Shown here: piece by piece, positions 26,883-34,386 of the stretch
Layout of the letters: each line of letters opens with the position of its first letter
Numbering within the stretch: the stretch's first letter is position 1
Origin: Methylococcaceae bacterium UBA975
GTDB taxonomy: Bacteria; Pseudomonadota; Gammaproteobacteria; Methylococcales; Cycloclasticaceae
Direction of reading: 5' to 3'
Length of the DNA stretch: 64,000 bases
NCBI GenBank assembly: GCA_002292375.1
Contig: DBBV01000020.1
Coordinates: forward strand, 8,236 to 72,235
Notes under the pieces: model-generated
Database searches by the model: none
Seen by the model: only the letters and a program-made list of their open reading frames with translations
Told to the model about the DNA's origin: nothing
Translations under genes and position numbers: made by a program

Positions 26883-29300
26883 CTACTTTATTTTCGTTTC
26901 AATGGCGTCTCGCGGGAACTCATCTACCTGAATCACCTTACTGACAAGCCCCATCGCATCTTGCAATAACTGCCCTTCTTCTGCACTGATGATACCCTGA
27001 GACACGCCCTGGACTACAAGCGGCTCAAAATCATTCAGTCCCGGGGTCACGCCTAGCCCCTGTTTAAGCTTTTTCTCAACAGGTGCTGCATCAAGTACCT
27101 TTTCGAACGCTCGGTGCAAAAGACCGGTCGCATCATCGCCATCAGAGCGATAAATTCCACTCAACAGCCGTTCCCTTGCCGGATTGCGCGTAATCAACAC
27201 CTGCGCCACATGTTTACCCAATGTATCAGAGGGAACTTTATAGGGGTGACCCAGTGGAAATATCAGCCATTTAACGACCTGCCCAAGCCAAGGAACAGGA
27301 AAATTGCGCAAGGTATTGATCAATGCGTCTTGAATCCGCACCAGACTGTCGCGCATGGCCCAATGCACCAGCGCATGGTCGTCCTTGGGGCAGCCATCAT
27401 CTTCAAATTGCTTAAGCACTGCTGAGGCAATATACAAGTGACTCAACGCATCAGCCAGACGCCCTGAAATTTTTTCCTTAAACTTAAAGGAGCCCCCAAA
27501 TAGCAGTAAAACAAGATCCGATACAAAGGCAAACGCTGCGCTCATTCTGGTTAATTGACGATAATAGTGCGCTGTACGCCCATCGACCGGCGCCTTTACA
27601 AGCCGAGCACCGGTTAGTCCCATTACCCATGCGCGAACAAAATTGCTGGTGGTATAACCAATATGGGAAAAAAAGGCTTCATCAAAGGCTCTGCTATTGG
27701 CATCTGAAGGTTCCGCCTGCGCAGCTTGCATTTCCTTCAATAGCCACGGGTGATTACGGATGGCTCCCTGACCAAAAACAATCAGGCTACGGGTTAATAT
27801 ATTCGCCCCCTCCACTGTAATGGCTATGGGTAACGCCTGATAGAAGGAGGCCAGATAATTATTCGGCCCTTGCATAATACCCTTGCCACCATGAATATCC
27901 ATTGCATCATTAATGCATTGGCGGTTGCCCTCGGTCATTTGATACTTGAGTATGGCCGACAACACGCTCGGCTTTTCTCCCATTTTTAACGCCGACATCG
28001 TAAGCAGCCGCGCGGCTTCCATTCGATACGTATTACCAGCAATACGGGCCAGCGGTTCTTCTATGCCTTCAAAGTATGCGATCGGCAGGCCGAATTGTTT
28101 GCGTATCCGAGCATACTCACCGCTCACCTGAGAAGCCAACTTGCTACCCGAAACACCCAGCGCCGGTAAAGAAATAGCCCGCCCAGCCGCCAGACTATGC
28201 ATCAACATCAACCAGCCTTCACCGATGCCAGCCTTAGCCCCTATCACATAATCAAGAGGCACAAACACCTGATCACCACGGGTTGGGCCATTCATAAACG
28301 CACTACCCAAAGGACGATGCCGGGTGCCCGTTGACACCCCTGGCGTGCTCACTGGAATCAATGCACAGCTGATGCCGAGGTCTTCTTTTTCACTCAACAA
28401 ATGATCTGGATCAAGGGTTCGGAAGGCCAGCCCAATGACTGTAGCAACAGGTGCCAGCGTGATATACCGCTTGTTCCAATTTAGGCGCAGCCCAATAATT
28501 TCTTGCCCCTGCCACTGCCCTTTGCAAATCACTCCGGTATCCGGCATTGCCGATGCATCCGAGCCGGCGGTCGGCGAAGTGAGGGCAAAACAGGGGATCT
28601 CATCACCGCTTGCCAGACGCGGCAGGTAACTATCCCGTTGTTGTTGGGTTCCATAGTGCGCCAAAAGCTCGCCCGGGCCCAACGAATTTGGCACCATCAC
28701 CGTTACTGCGGCAGTCAGGTTATGGCTGGCCAGCTTCATTACCACGGCAGCATTACCCAATGCGCTAAATTCAAGTCCGCCGTATTCCTTACTGATAATC
28801 ATACCGAAAAAGCGCAGTTCCTTAAGGAACTGCCACACCGGTGCCGGCAAATCACCTTGCGATTCAATCTGCCAGGTATCGAGCATCTTGCACACCGTTT
28901 CGACAGGCCCATCCAAAAAGGCCTGCTCCTCTTTAGACAGTTCTGGTTTGGGCACATCGAGTAATTTTTTCCACTCAGGCTGGCCAGAAAAAAGCTCGGC
29001 ATCCCACCAGACCGTACCGGCTTCCAAGGCTTCTTGCTCTGTCTGGGATAAGGCAGGCAACAGTTTTCGAAACCAGCTGAGTATTGGTTCACTCACATAG
29101 TTTTGTCGCAAGGTCCGCAGACTCAGCAGGCCAAACAACACCACCAGAAACCAGCTAAGTATCTGTACGGGTAAAGCCGCCAAGTCGGTAACACTGAACA
29201 ACAAAGCAACCACCACCATTGACACCAATGCGGGTAGTAAACCTGCCCTAAAATACGCAAGCGCCACTAATACTGAGAATAAAAAAATTAGCTCTACCAT
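26883..29300 (-). CDS. fadE: FadE, long-chain acyl-CoA dehydrogenase
   Basis: An 805-residue protein, close to E. coli FadE in length. Two or three N-terminal membrane helices (residues 1-55), then acyl-CoA dehydrogenase domains: FFGMIISKEYGGLEFSALGN, CFALTSPTAGSDASAM and INDAMDIHGGKGIMQGPNNYL, plus the FadE-specific C-terminal region. It carries out the first step of beta-oxidation with FAD at the inner membrane. Monocistronic. The frame stays intact. Confidence 0.95.
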   Translation of the reverse strand: MVELIFLFSVLVALAYFRAGLLPALVSMVVVALLFSVTDLAALPVQILSWFLVVLFGLLSLRTLRQNYVSEPILSWFRKLLPALSQTEQEALEAGTVWWDAELFSGQPEWKKLLDVPKPELSKEEQAFLDGPVETVCKMLDTWQIESQGDLPAPVWQFLKELRFFGMIISKEYGGLEFSALGNAAVVMKLASHNLTAAVTVMVPNSLGPGELLAHYGTQQQRDSYLPRLASGDEIPCFALTSPTAGSDASAMPDTGVICKGQWQGQEIIGLRLNWNKRYITLAPVATVIGLAFRTLDPDHLLSEKEDLGISCALIPVSTPGVSTGTRHRPLGSAFMNGPTRGDQVFVPLDYVIGAKAGIGEGWLMLMHSLAAGRAISLPALGVSGSKLASQVSGEYARIRKQFGLPIAYFEGIEEPLARIAGNTYRMEAARLLTMSALKMGEKPSVLSAILKYQMTEGNRQCINDAMDIHGGKGIMQGPNNYLASFYQALPIAITVEGANILTRSLIVFGQGAIRNHPWLLKEMQAAQAEPSDANSRAFDEAFFSHIGYTTSNFVRAWVMGLTGARLVKAPVDGRTAHYYRQLTRMSAAFAFVSDLVLLLFGGSFKFKEKISGRLADALSHLYIASAVLKQFEDDGCPKDDHALVHWAMRDSLVRIQDALINTLRNFPVPWLGQVVKWLIFPLGHPYKVPSDTLGKHVAQVLITRNPARERLLSGIYRSDGDDATGLLHRAFEKVLDAAPVEKKLKQGLGVTPGLNDFEPLVVQGVSQGIISAEEGQLLQDAMGLVSKVIQVDEFPRDAIETKIK

Positions 29301-29511
29301 ATCCTTATACCTCTATATTAATCAATCACATGGCGTTACCAACAACCCTGTGTCCATCCCGGTACGAATTGTATGAACAACGATTTTAAGGTCAACGTAA
29401 AAGCCACTTTAAGCCTTTATCACTGTCTGTCCACGTTTTTCTTTCCCCATTCAGCCGGCAGCTAAATCAGTGATGGAGCCCGTAAACTAATCGTTACCTA
29501 TGATTAGGCTT

Positions 29512-29577
29512 TTTTACTCTGATCCCAAAGGCTTTTGAGGCATTAAATCAATTGATTCTGACCCTATTGATTTTAAC
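29512..29577. repeat. Dispersed repeats, copies 2 and 3
   Basis: TTTTACTCTGATCCCAAA at 29512-29529 and ATTGATTCTGACCCTATTGATTTT at 29551-29574. The second form recurs at 30240 and 31224. Part of the 350-bp stretch 29301-29650, which holds no gene: these repeats plus a degenerate attC. Confidence 0.6.
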
Positions 29578-29644
29578 AGGCAAAATTTGTTTGGCTAAAA
29601 TAGAGCGGAGCGAGATAGCCAGCCGTATTTTGGCCTTGTTGATT
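29571..29644 (-). repeat. Degenerate attC site (last cassette)
   Basis: Minus-strand R'' AATCAAC followed by AAGGCC, a stem GGCCAAAATA pairing with TATTTTAGCC, and an R' box GTTAAAA. It follows the secreted-protein ORF by 7 bp. R boxes deviate from consensus. Confidence 0.5.
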
Positions 29645-29650
29645 AACGTG

Positions 29651-30145
29651 TTATCTCTTGGTTGCAACTTTATTGCAGGCGTAAATTCTACCATTTGATT
29701 GCGATTTAACTTCTAGGCTACTTTTAGTTAATTTGAGTATGTTTGATGACTCATTGATCCGCTTTGGAATAAATTGTTTTACATTTAAAAGTTGATCTAA
29801 TTCTGGATGACTAACATTTACAGACTTAATTTCTGTAGATGATAAAAGAAAATGTCCCTCTTTTATTTTCCAAATAGAGTTGCCTGTAAGGCTATATTTT
29901 AATTCAGGAAAGTTTGGCAATTTAAATAACAGGGTACCAAATCCATTTGATTTTCCAGTGCGAAAAAAATTAACGTTATAGTTAATCTTTGCTTTCATTT
30001 TAGTATTTGAATTATTGACTTCATGTTTACAATGCCAGTTCCCATACAAATCACTTTCATTGATAGCTTTTTGTCCCGTCGCGAAAGCTGACATAGAACA
30101 GACCAACGTAAACAGAGGTAAAACATTAATTAGATTCATTCTCAT
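29651..30145 (-). CDS. Cassette: secreted protein of unknown function
   Basis: A 164-residue protein. Residues 1-23 are a signal peptide ending SAFATG. The mature part has ELYGNW-like start (DLYGNWHCKHEV) and a late Cys (YACNKV), which could form a disulfide with the first. Mostly beta strands by eye, lipocalin-like in pattern, but I do not recognise the family. AT-rich compared with chromosomal neighbours. Flanked by attC-like sites at both sides, so a mobile cassette. Confidence 0.65.
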   Translation of the reverse strand: MRMNLINVLPLFTLVCSMSAFATGQKAINESDLYGNWHCKHEVNNSNTKMKAKINYNVNFFRTGKSNGFGTLLFKLPNFPELKYSLTGNSIWKIKEGHFLLSSTEIKSVNVSHPELDQLLNVKQFIPKRINESSNILKLTKSSLEVKSQSNGRIYACNKVATKR

Positions 30146-30163
30146 CCTTATAGCGATTAAAAG

Positions 30164-30221
30164 CTGACGTTTTGAATATGCCGCCGCGCTTTTTGCGGTC
30201 GGATTTATTTTTTTGTTAGGT
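30164..30221 (-). repeat. attC site behind higBA
   Basis: Minus-strand R'' ACCTAAC then AAAAAAAT, a CCGACCGC...GCGGCGG stem, and AAAACG before a degraded R' (GTCAGC where GTTAAGC is expected). Nearly the same as the site at 33984-34043. Confidence 0.75.
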
Positions 30222-30239
30222 TTTTGGTTTGACGGAAAT

Positions 30240-30264
30240 CAATCGAGTCTGACCCCATTGATTT
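30240..30264. repeat. Dispersed repeat, copy 4
   Basis: CAATCGAGTCTGACCCCATT plus GATTT. It abuts the TrmH 5' fragment at 30262. Confidence 0.6.
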
Positions 30265-30306
30265 GCGATTAACCCGATACTTACATGTGATTGTTTCATT
30301 TTTTCT
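30262..30306 (-). pseudogene. Copied 5' end of the TrmH-family gene
   Basis: Minus-strand ATG at 30299 reads MKQSHVSIGLIA, against MKQSQVSIGLINP at the start of the gene at 26645; the ribosome-site region upstream of ATG also matches. About 85 percent identical over 45 bp by eye. It has no body. It lies between the higA stop and an attC site. Confidence 0.65.
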
Positions 30307-30579
30307 TTAAGCAATCGCTTGAATATCCTCAATATGCTTGGGTTGGCATTTACTTAGGTCGTAGCTGCTTTGCAGACTTACCCAATAGTCAGGCGTTGTA
30401 TTGAAGTATTTAGCCAGCCTTAAAGCTGTATCAGGCGTGATTGAACGCCTCTCTTTTATAATGTCACCTACCCTTGTCGCAGGCATAAAAGTGTCTTTTG
30501 CTAAGCGGTATGGGGTGATGCTCATTTCTTCAAGCAATTCTTGCAAAAAAACACCGGGGTGAAATGGGTTATTAATCAT
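30307..30579 (-). CDS. higA: HigA antitoxin (cassette)
   Basis: A 90-residue XRE-type protein of the VapI/HigA class: HPGVFLQELLEEMSITPYRLAK, then a helix-turn-helix VGDIIKERRSITPDTALRLAKYFNTTPDYW. Binds HigB and represses its promoter. Placed 9 bp after higB, in the toxin-first order typical for higBA. Complete. Confidence 0.92.
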   Translation of the reverse strand: MINNPFHPGVFLQELLEEMSITPYRLAKDTFMPATRVGDIIKERRSITPDTALRLAKYFNTTPDYWVSLQSSYDLSKCQPKHIEDIQAIA

Positions 30580-30588
30580 AATTTACTC

Positions 30589-30870
30589 CTAGTGGTAATC
30601 AGTTATTTCTACATTGAAAGCATGGCCATTTTCAAACTCAAAACATAGCCTCCATTGTTGATTAATTCGTATGCTGTATTGACCCTTTCTATTACCACTA
30701 AGTTTTTCCAAGTGATTCGAGGGTGGCAGACGTAAATCTTCAATGACCGCTGCATTATCTATCTGTACTAACCGCATCAATGCGCGAGTTTTTAAATTAA
30801 CAGGCAGTTTTTTAGGAAACTTACCATTAGCGGCTTGCTCAGTTAACTTGTCAGCAAAACTTTTAATCAT
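30589..30870 (-). CDS. higB: HigB toxin (RelE/ParE-type mRNA interferase, cassette)
   Basis: A 93-residue RelE-fold protein: starts MIKSFADKLTE, has LPPSNHLEKLSGNRKGQYSIRINQQWRLCFEF and ends NVEITDYH, the usual HigB landmarks. It cuts mRNA on the ribosome; HigA neutralises it. Such modules stabilise cassette arrays. The -10 box lies only 6 bases ahead of ATG, so the message may be leaderless. Confidence 0.92.
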   Translation of the reverse strand: MIKSFADKLTEQAANGKFPKKLPVNLKTRALMRLVQIDNAAVIEDLRLPPSNHLEKLSGNRKGQYSIRINQQWRLCFEFENGHAFNVEITDYH

Positions 30871-30876
30871 AAAAAT

Positions 30877-30913
30877 ATAATAACGTCTTTCGTTAATAAT
30901 GCAAGGCGTTATT
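30877..30913 (-). promoter_or_regulatory. higBA promoter and operator
   Basis: Minus strand: -35 TTGCAT (30904-30899), 16-bp spacer, -10 TATTAT (30882-30877). An inverted repeat AATAACG (30879-30885) / CGTTATT (30907-30913) brackets it and is a plausible HigA operator. A decayed attC is an alternative reading of the repeat. Confidence 0.6.
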
Positions 30914-31273
30914 GTTTTGCATTGAGCTTAATCATTGTTAAAGGAAGGTTTACTGCTTCGGCAATGTGGGTAGAGCGTTGCACGCCTACAAAGATGTAGG
31001 CGGTAGAACGACTCAGGAGACAAAGTCGAGGAGCAATTGCAGAGCACGAACCCGAAAAACAACTGATTGTTGCGATTGAGCGCCCTTTTCTTTGGTTCGT
31101 AGCTTTTAGTCTCACTTGGCGGTTGTTTTTTTTAACCGCTTAGTGAGACTTATACCTTTAGGTGATGGGAAAGCAAAAGAAATGAACGCCCTAGCGGCAG
31201 CAATAGCCTTTAACCTATTAAACCAATCGAGTCTGACCCTATTGATTTTACTCTGACCCCAAATACTTATTAC
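30914..31273. other. Unassigned segment with two strong hairpins and dispersed repeats
   Basis: No convincing gene. A 68-codon minus frame (30909-31115) exists but shows no domain and is Cys/Ser-rich; I do not call it. Hairpins: CGCCTACA/TGTAGGCG at 30983-31002, and a 17-bp near-perfect stem starting AGTCTCACT at 31108-31150 with a T-rich loop. Repeat copies at 31224-31243 and 31247-31264. Could be a decayed cassette or a non-autonomous element. Confidence 0.45.
31224..31266. repeat. Dispersed repeats, copies 5 and 6 in tandem
   Basis: CCAATCGAGTCTGACCCTAT form directly followed by TTTTACTCTGACCCCAAATA form, just after the 163-residue ORF stop. Confidence 0.65.
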
Positions 31274-31765
31274 CTATTTAAATCGTTGATAGTCGTCACA
31301 AGCTTCATTTTTATTTTTGCGTAAGCTCACATCGTTCGAACCTAATGCAATGGCCGTGGCTACATTGCATTTTTTTCTAGCTAGTTGCACCTCACTTTCC
31401 ACTGTACCTTCAGCAATACTGGCAATAGTTGGTTTAAACGATGCCGCCGCGTAACAGTACATGTTTTTTGTTTTCTTATATCGCCAACCAAGTTCAGGTT
31501 TTTGTTGTAATTCAAAGCATAGGTCGGCAAACAACTGCTTTGCTGCAATCGTGCATTTAGAAAAATCTTGAATGTTATTTGTATAGGTATAACAAACACT
31601 TTGGTCTCTCACCCGCCATAACTGATGATGAAAAGGCACAACCAAACCTTTATGCTGAATTGAGACTGCCGTTACTTCTGTGCCAATCAAGTCGGTTATT
31701 TCTTCATGCACGCTTACAGAGACATAATTAATATATGCACCAAAAGCCATTGATAGTGGGTCCAC
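31274..31765 (-). CDS. Cassette: hypothetical protein, 163 residues
   Basis: A soluble protein with no recognised domain. Visible features: hydrophilic, a middle part with several Cys (CYTYTNN, SKCTIAAKQLFADLCFELQQ, MYCYAAASF), and a basic C-terminus RKNKNEACDDYQ. ATG with AAGGAGAA ribosome site. Downstream it runs straight into dispersed repeats in place of an attC, so its own site may have been lost. The upstream 262 bp carry a small ORF. Confidence 0.55.
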   Translation of the reverse strand: MDPLSMAFGAYINYVSVSVHEEITDLIGTEVTAVSIQHKGLVVPFHHQLWRVRDQSVCYTYTNNIQDFSKCTIAAKQLFADLCFELQQKPELGWRYKKTKNMYCYAAASFKPTIASIAEGTVESEVQLARKKCNVATAIALGSNDVSLRKNKNEACDDYQRFK

Positions 31766-31871
31766 TGTATTCTCCTTGTGAAAGCCTTAGTCCTTTAAGC
31801 CCGATTAAAACCAAATAAAAGTAATTTGGCAACACCGTATTGTTAACCCGACGGAAGATACCCGTTAATTA

Positions 31872-31894
31872 ATTTTACTCTGACCCCAAATACT
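31872..31894. repeat. Dispersed repeat, copy 7
   Basis: ATTTTACTCTGACCCCAAAT followed by ACTC, ending at the stop codon of the small ORF at 31895. Confidence 0.6.
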
Positions 31895-32014
31895 CTATAT
31901 CGTTGTGTCGGTTTTATCTTTAACCAAATCGACCCACTGTTCATACCCTGCCAAAGATTGGGTGTTATGAACCACATGACCATGTATTTTTGATGTTTCT
32001 TTAATGAGCATCAT
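31895..32014 (-). CDS. Small ORF (39 residues) at cassette start, possibly truncated
   Basis: Minus-strand ATG at 32014, 14 bp after an attC end with AAGGA ahead of it, reads MMLIKETSKIHGHVVHN and ends DKTDTTI at a TAG. It sits where the first ORF of a cassette should be and ends exactly at a dispersed repeat, so it may be a gene cut short by that repeat. Not recognised. The rest of 31766-32027 holds nothing else. Confidence 0.35.
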   Translation of the reverse strand: MMLIKETSKIHGHVVHNTQSLAGYEQWVDLVKDKTDTTI

Positions 32015-32027
32015 CTACGTCCTTGAG

Positions 32028-32131
32028 CCCTAACGCAGCCATTTGCGGGCTGAGTGAGATGGCGGTTTTTTTGCGTGTTTTTGCAAAAAAACTGACAGCT
32101 CACGGAGATCCGCAAGATGGCCTTGTTATAG
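32028..32131 (-). repeat. attC site behind HD-GYP cassette
   Basis: Minus R'' CTATAAC then AAGGCCATC, inner palindrome, CAAATGGCTGCG and R' GTTAGGG. The arms CCATCTTGCGG / CCGCAAATGG pair. 104 bp. Confidence 0.8.
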
Positions 32132-32173
32132 CTGTATTACAATGCATTCGATAAAACCTAAGTAAGTGATGGG

Positions 32174-32788
32174 TCAATTTGTTATCTTTATCGCTTTCTC
32201 TAGGCGCACACCTCCATCGGCAACAATAGCCATAAAAGCTTTACAAACAGCTTCATCATAAAGGTGTGAATTATTAGTTAGCTCACTTATAACTCTTTCT
32301 ATTCCAAGCGCCTTTCTATAAGGTCTCGCATTCATCATTGCATCGGTTACATCAGCGACTGCTAAAATTCTACCACCTAAGCAGATTTTATTACCCATCA
32401 ATCCATTTGGGTAACCGCTTCCATTCATTCTTTCGTGATGCTGCAAAACCATTTCACGTACTGGCCATGGAAAATCAATGCCTGATAATAATTGATCAGC
32501 CCTTGCTGCATGGGTTTTGATTAGAGCAAATTCCTCATCAATGAGATCGCCATACTTAGATAGCAGCTCATTAGGTATAGCAGATTTACCAATATCGTGT
32601 AACTGACCAGCAACACGAATTCCTTCTACTTCAAAAGAACTTAGTTTCATTTCCTGCCCAATTAGGCGAGCAATGACGGAGACATTATTTTGGTGTTGTG
32701 CAGTGTATACATCACTCGAAGCCATTACAGATGATATGCTGCTAATAAGTTGATATAAAAACAAATCACTTCGCTTATTATTTTTCAT
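32174..32788 (-). CDS. Cassette: stand-alone HD-GYP phosphodiesterase
   Basis: A 204-residue single-domain HD-GYP protein. Seen: H31 region, HDIGK at 64-68, H93, HHE at 117-119, GSGYP at 123-127, and ADVTDAMMNARPYRKA. All metal-binding residues of active c-di-GMP phosphodiesterases are present; no receiver or sensor domain. It would hydrolyse c-di-GMP in the cytoplasm. An unusual cargo for a cassette. Followed by a clear attC 43 bp downstream. Confidence 0.88.
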   Translation of the reverse strand: MKNNKRSDLFLYQLISSISSVMASSDVYTAQHQNNVSVIARLIGQEMKLSSFEVEGIRVAGQLHDIGKSAIPNELLSKYGDLIDEEFALIKTHAARADQLLSGIDFPWPVREMVLQHHERMNGSGYPNGLMGNKICLGGRILAVADVTDAMMNARPYRKALGIERVISELTNNSHLYDEAVCKAFMAIVADGGVRLEKAIKITN

Positions 32789-32848
32789 TTCCTTCCTTTA
32801 GAACCTAAACATATAATTTTCGGTTACAAATCTAAACCCGCTTGATGC

Positions 32849-32938
32849 CTATAACGTTTTAATAACTTGCGACTTTGAGGTTCGGCCTGCTTTTTAGGCC
32901 GTAGCTCAAAGTTGTCAATGTTGATTTACTTGTTATGT
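32849..32938 (-). repeat. attC site behind HPP cassette
   Basis: Minus R'' ACATAAC then AAGTAAATC, stem ACTTTGAG...CTCAAAGT with inner CGGCCT/AGGCCG, and R' CGTTATAG. 90 bp; begins 3 bp after the HPP stop. Confidence 0.8.
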
Positions 32939-32940
32939 GC

Positions 32941-33492
32941 TTATAGCCAATAACGTGGATAATGCCTTTTAGGATTTGAAGATAAATTATTTATTACTAA
33001 TGCAACGAGCAACATAATTACTGCACCTACCCCTATGGGCAATACTACATATAAATATCCGAGACCATGAATACTGTCACTACCTATAACTGCAATTAAA
33101 GCTGTTGCTCCACCTGGTGGATGTAAAGTAACCGTGTAATGCATAGCGACTATTGATAATGAAACTGCAAGCGCACTTAATAACTCGATATTAAGAGGGA
33201 TATATTTATAAAGACTGATACCAATAAATGCAGAAATAATATGCCCACCTAATAAATTTCTAGGCTGTGAAAATTCTGCTTGTGGCGTGCCATAGATTAA
33301 TACCGCAGAGGCACCAAATGAACCAACTAGAAATAGACTGTTGAGCGCATCTATATGTAGCCAATTATGGATAGTAGATACAATATAAATACCAATGAAT
33401 GCTCCAAGCCAAGACCAGCCAATTTTATGGTGCGGCTTTCTCGAAGGTCTTTTATCGCCTCCAGTCATTTTTTTAAAATATTGTTTAATCAT
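32941..33492 (-). CDS. Cassette: HPP-family membrane protein
   Basis: A 183-residue protein with four to five helices and the family signature LHPPGGATALIAVIGS (about residues 122-138), plus FGASAVLIYG. HPP proteins of cyanobacteria and plastids have been linked to nitrite transport; bacterial roles are largely open. Basic N-terminus (KKMTGGDKRPSRKPHHK) probably cytoplasmic. Starts 9 bp after an attC end. Confidence 0.87.
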   Translation of the reverse strand: MIKQYFKKMTGGDKRPSRKPHHKIGWSWLGAFIGIYIVSTIHNWLHIDALNSLFLVGSFGASAVLIYGTPQAEFSQPRNLLGGHIISAFIGISLYKYIPLNIELLSALAVSLSIVAMHYTVTLHPPGGATALIAVIGSDSIHGLGYLYVVLPIGVGAVIMLLVALVINNLSSNPKRHYPRYWL

Positions 33493-33500
33493 GTTTTTTC

Positions 33501-33555
33501 ACATAACGCCAAAAGAACCCGCGCCTATGGCGTCGGGTTGCTTGCCTTGTTAAGC
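33501..33555 (-). repeat. attC site overlapping the end of an ORF
   Basis: Minus R'' GCTTAAC (perfect RYYYAAC) then AAGGC, stem AACCCGACGCC...GGCGCGGGTT with TATA-like centre, and R' CGTTATGT. 55 bp. The last ten codons of the upstream ORF lie inside it. Confidence 0.8.
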
Positions 33556-33974
33556 AAATTTTCACCACCACGATAATGCTTAGGTGACAATCGATTTATA
33601 TCGTGGAACGCTTCTTTATATGAATCGACGGGCCAAGCCCATGCCTCCTGAATTTCATACTCTTTGTTATACAGCACCCAAACCAGAATATCCCAGTCGT
33701 AGTTCTTTGCTTTTGGCACCATTGTTACTTTGCTGCCAGCCTTTCCGGATGGCCGATTACCTTTAACTTGATAGCGGATATTGTTGAATATGAAATCATA
33801 GCCTTTTTGCACGGCTGTTTGTGATTGCATGAAATTTGAATATTCACTTTCACTCATACCAACTAATAGCGCCGCATCAAGTTCAGAGAGCGCAGATGTT
33901 ATTAATGGAGCGACACCAAATTTTTCTTGCCAGCTCAGGGCTACATTAACAAGATTATATCGAATTCTATTCAT
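33525..33974 (-). CDS. Cassette: PD-(D/E)XK-like protein, possible nuclease
   Basis: A 149-residue protein. Middle part: YDFIFNNIRYQVKGNRPSGK (about residues 78-97) has the D-x(n)-QxK spacing of Mrr-like PD-(D/E)XK folds, followed by KNYDWDILVWVLYN, a hydrophobic strand typical after the active site. I infer a restriction-like nuclease fold; catalysis is not proven. The C-terminus LLNKASNPTP is coded by the attC itself. Confidence 0.6.
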   Translation of the reverse strand: MNRIRYNLVNVALSWQEKFGVAPLITSALSELDAALLVGMSESEYSNFMQSQTAVQKGYDFIFNNIRYQVKGNRPSGKAGSKVTMVPKAKNYDWDILVWVLYNKEYEIQEAWAWPVDSYKEAFHDINRLSPKHYRGGENLLNKASNPTP

Positions 33975-33983
33975 GGTTTTATT

Positions 33984-34043
33984 GCTTAACGTTTTAAATA
34001 AGCCGCCGCGCTTTGCGCGGTCGGATTGATTTTTTTGTTAGGT
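33984..34043 (-). repeat. attC site behind two-helix protein cassette
   Basis: Minus R'' ACCTAAC, AAAAAAATC, stem CCGACCGCGC / GCGCGGCGG, AAAACG and R' GTTAAGC (perfect GTTRRRY). 60 bp. Stop codon TAA of the ORF is inside R''. Confidence 0.88.
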
Positions 34044-34346
34044 TTTTTCATTGTCAGTTTTATTTGCAAATTCGTTGAAGTGCTTTCCAAACGCTTCATC
34101 TTCGTAATGGTTTGGATTGTACGAAAGAACGGCTGAACTTAAATGTTTTGTTTTAACTAGGAGAAGTACGCATGTGGTGGAAAGAATTACTGTTGCAGCT
34201 GCCAATAACGCTATTGCTGTGGCTAGCTTATCTACGCTTAAAGGAGATAGGGCAGATACTACCCAGTCATGGATTAGCCAGAAAGCAGCGCCCTCTATCA
34301 GAACGAGAGAGGCATATTTCACTATTGATAATAGGCTTTTTGACAT
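34038..34346 (-). CDS. Cassette: small two-helix membrane protein
   Basis: A 102-residue protein with helices at about residues 8-30 and 38-62, then a polar acidic tail (NHYEDEAFGKHFNEFANKTDNEK). Not recognised. AAGGAG ribosome site precedes ATG. Cassette boundaries on both sides are clear. Confidence 0.65.
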   Translation of the reverse strand: MSKSLLSIVKYASLVLIEGAAFWLIHDWVVSALSPLSVDKLATAIALLAAATVILSTTCVLLLVKTKHLSSAVLSYNPNHYEDEAFGKHFNEFANKTDNEKT

Positions 34347-34386
34347 TTATTGCGCTCCTTGCTCATCGCTTAGTAGTGACTTAGAA

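Noticed and set aside
26778..26969. 63-residue plus-strand ORF
   Set aside because: Overlaps the 3' end of fadE and a dispersed repeat; no recognised domain.
30909..31115. 68-residue minus-strand ORF
   Set aside because: Covers a hairpin and part of the higBA control region, low-complexity composition, no family seen.
31108..31150. Rho-independent terminator
   Set aside because: The T-run lies in the loop, not after the stem, so it cannot act as a standard terminator on either strand.
26838..31894. CRISPR repeats
   Set aside because: The repeats are irregularly spaced over 5 kb and lie at gene edges, not with unit-length spacers.
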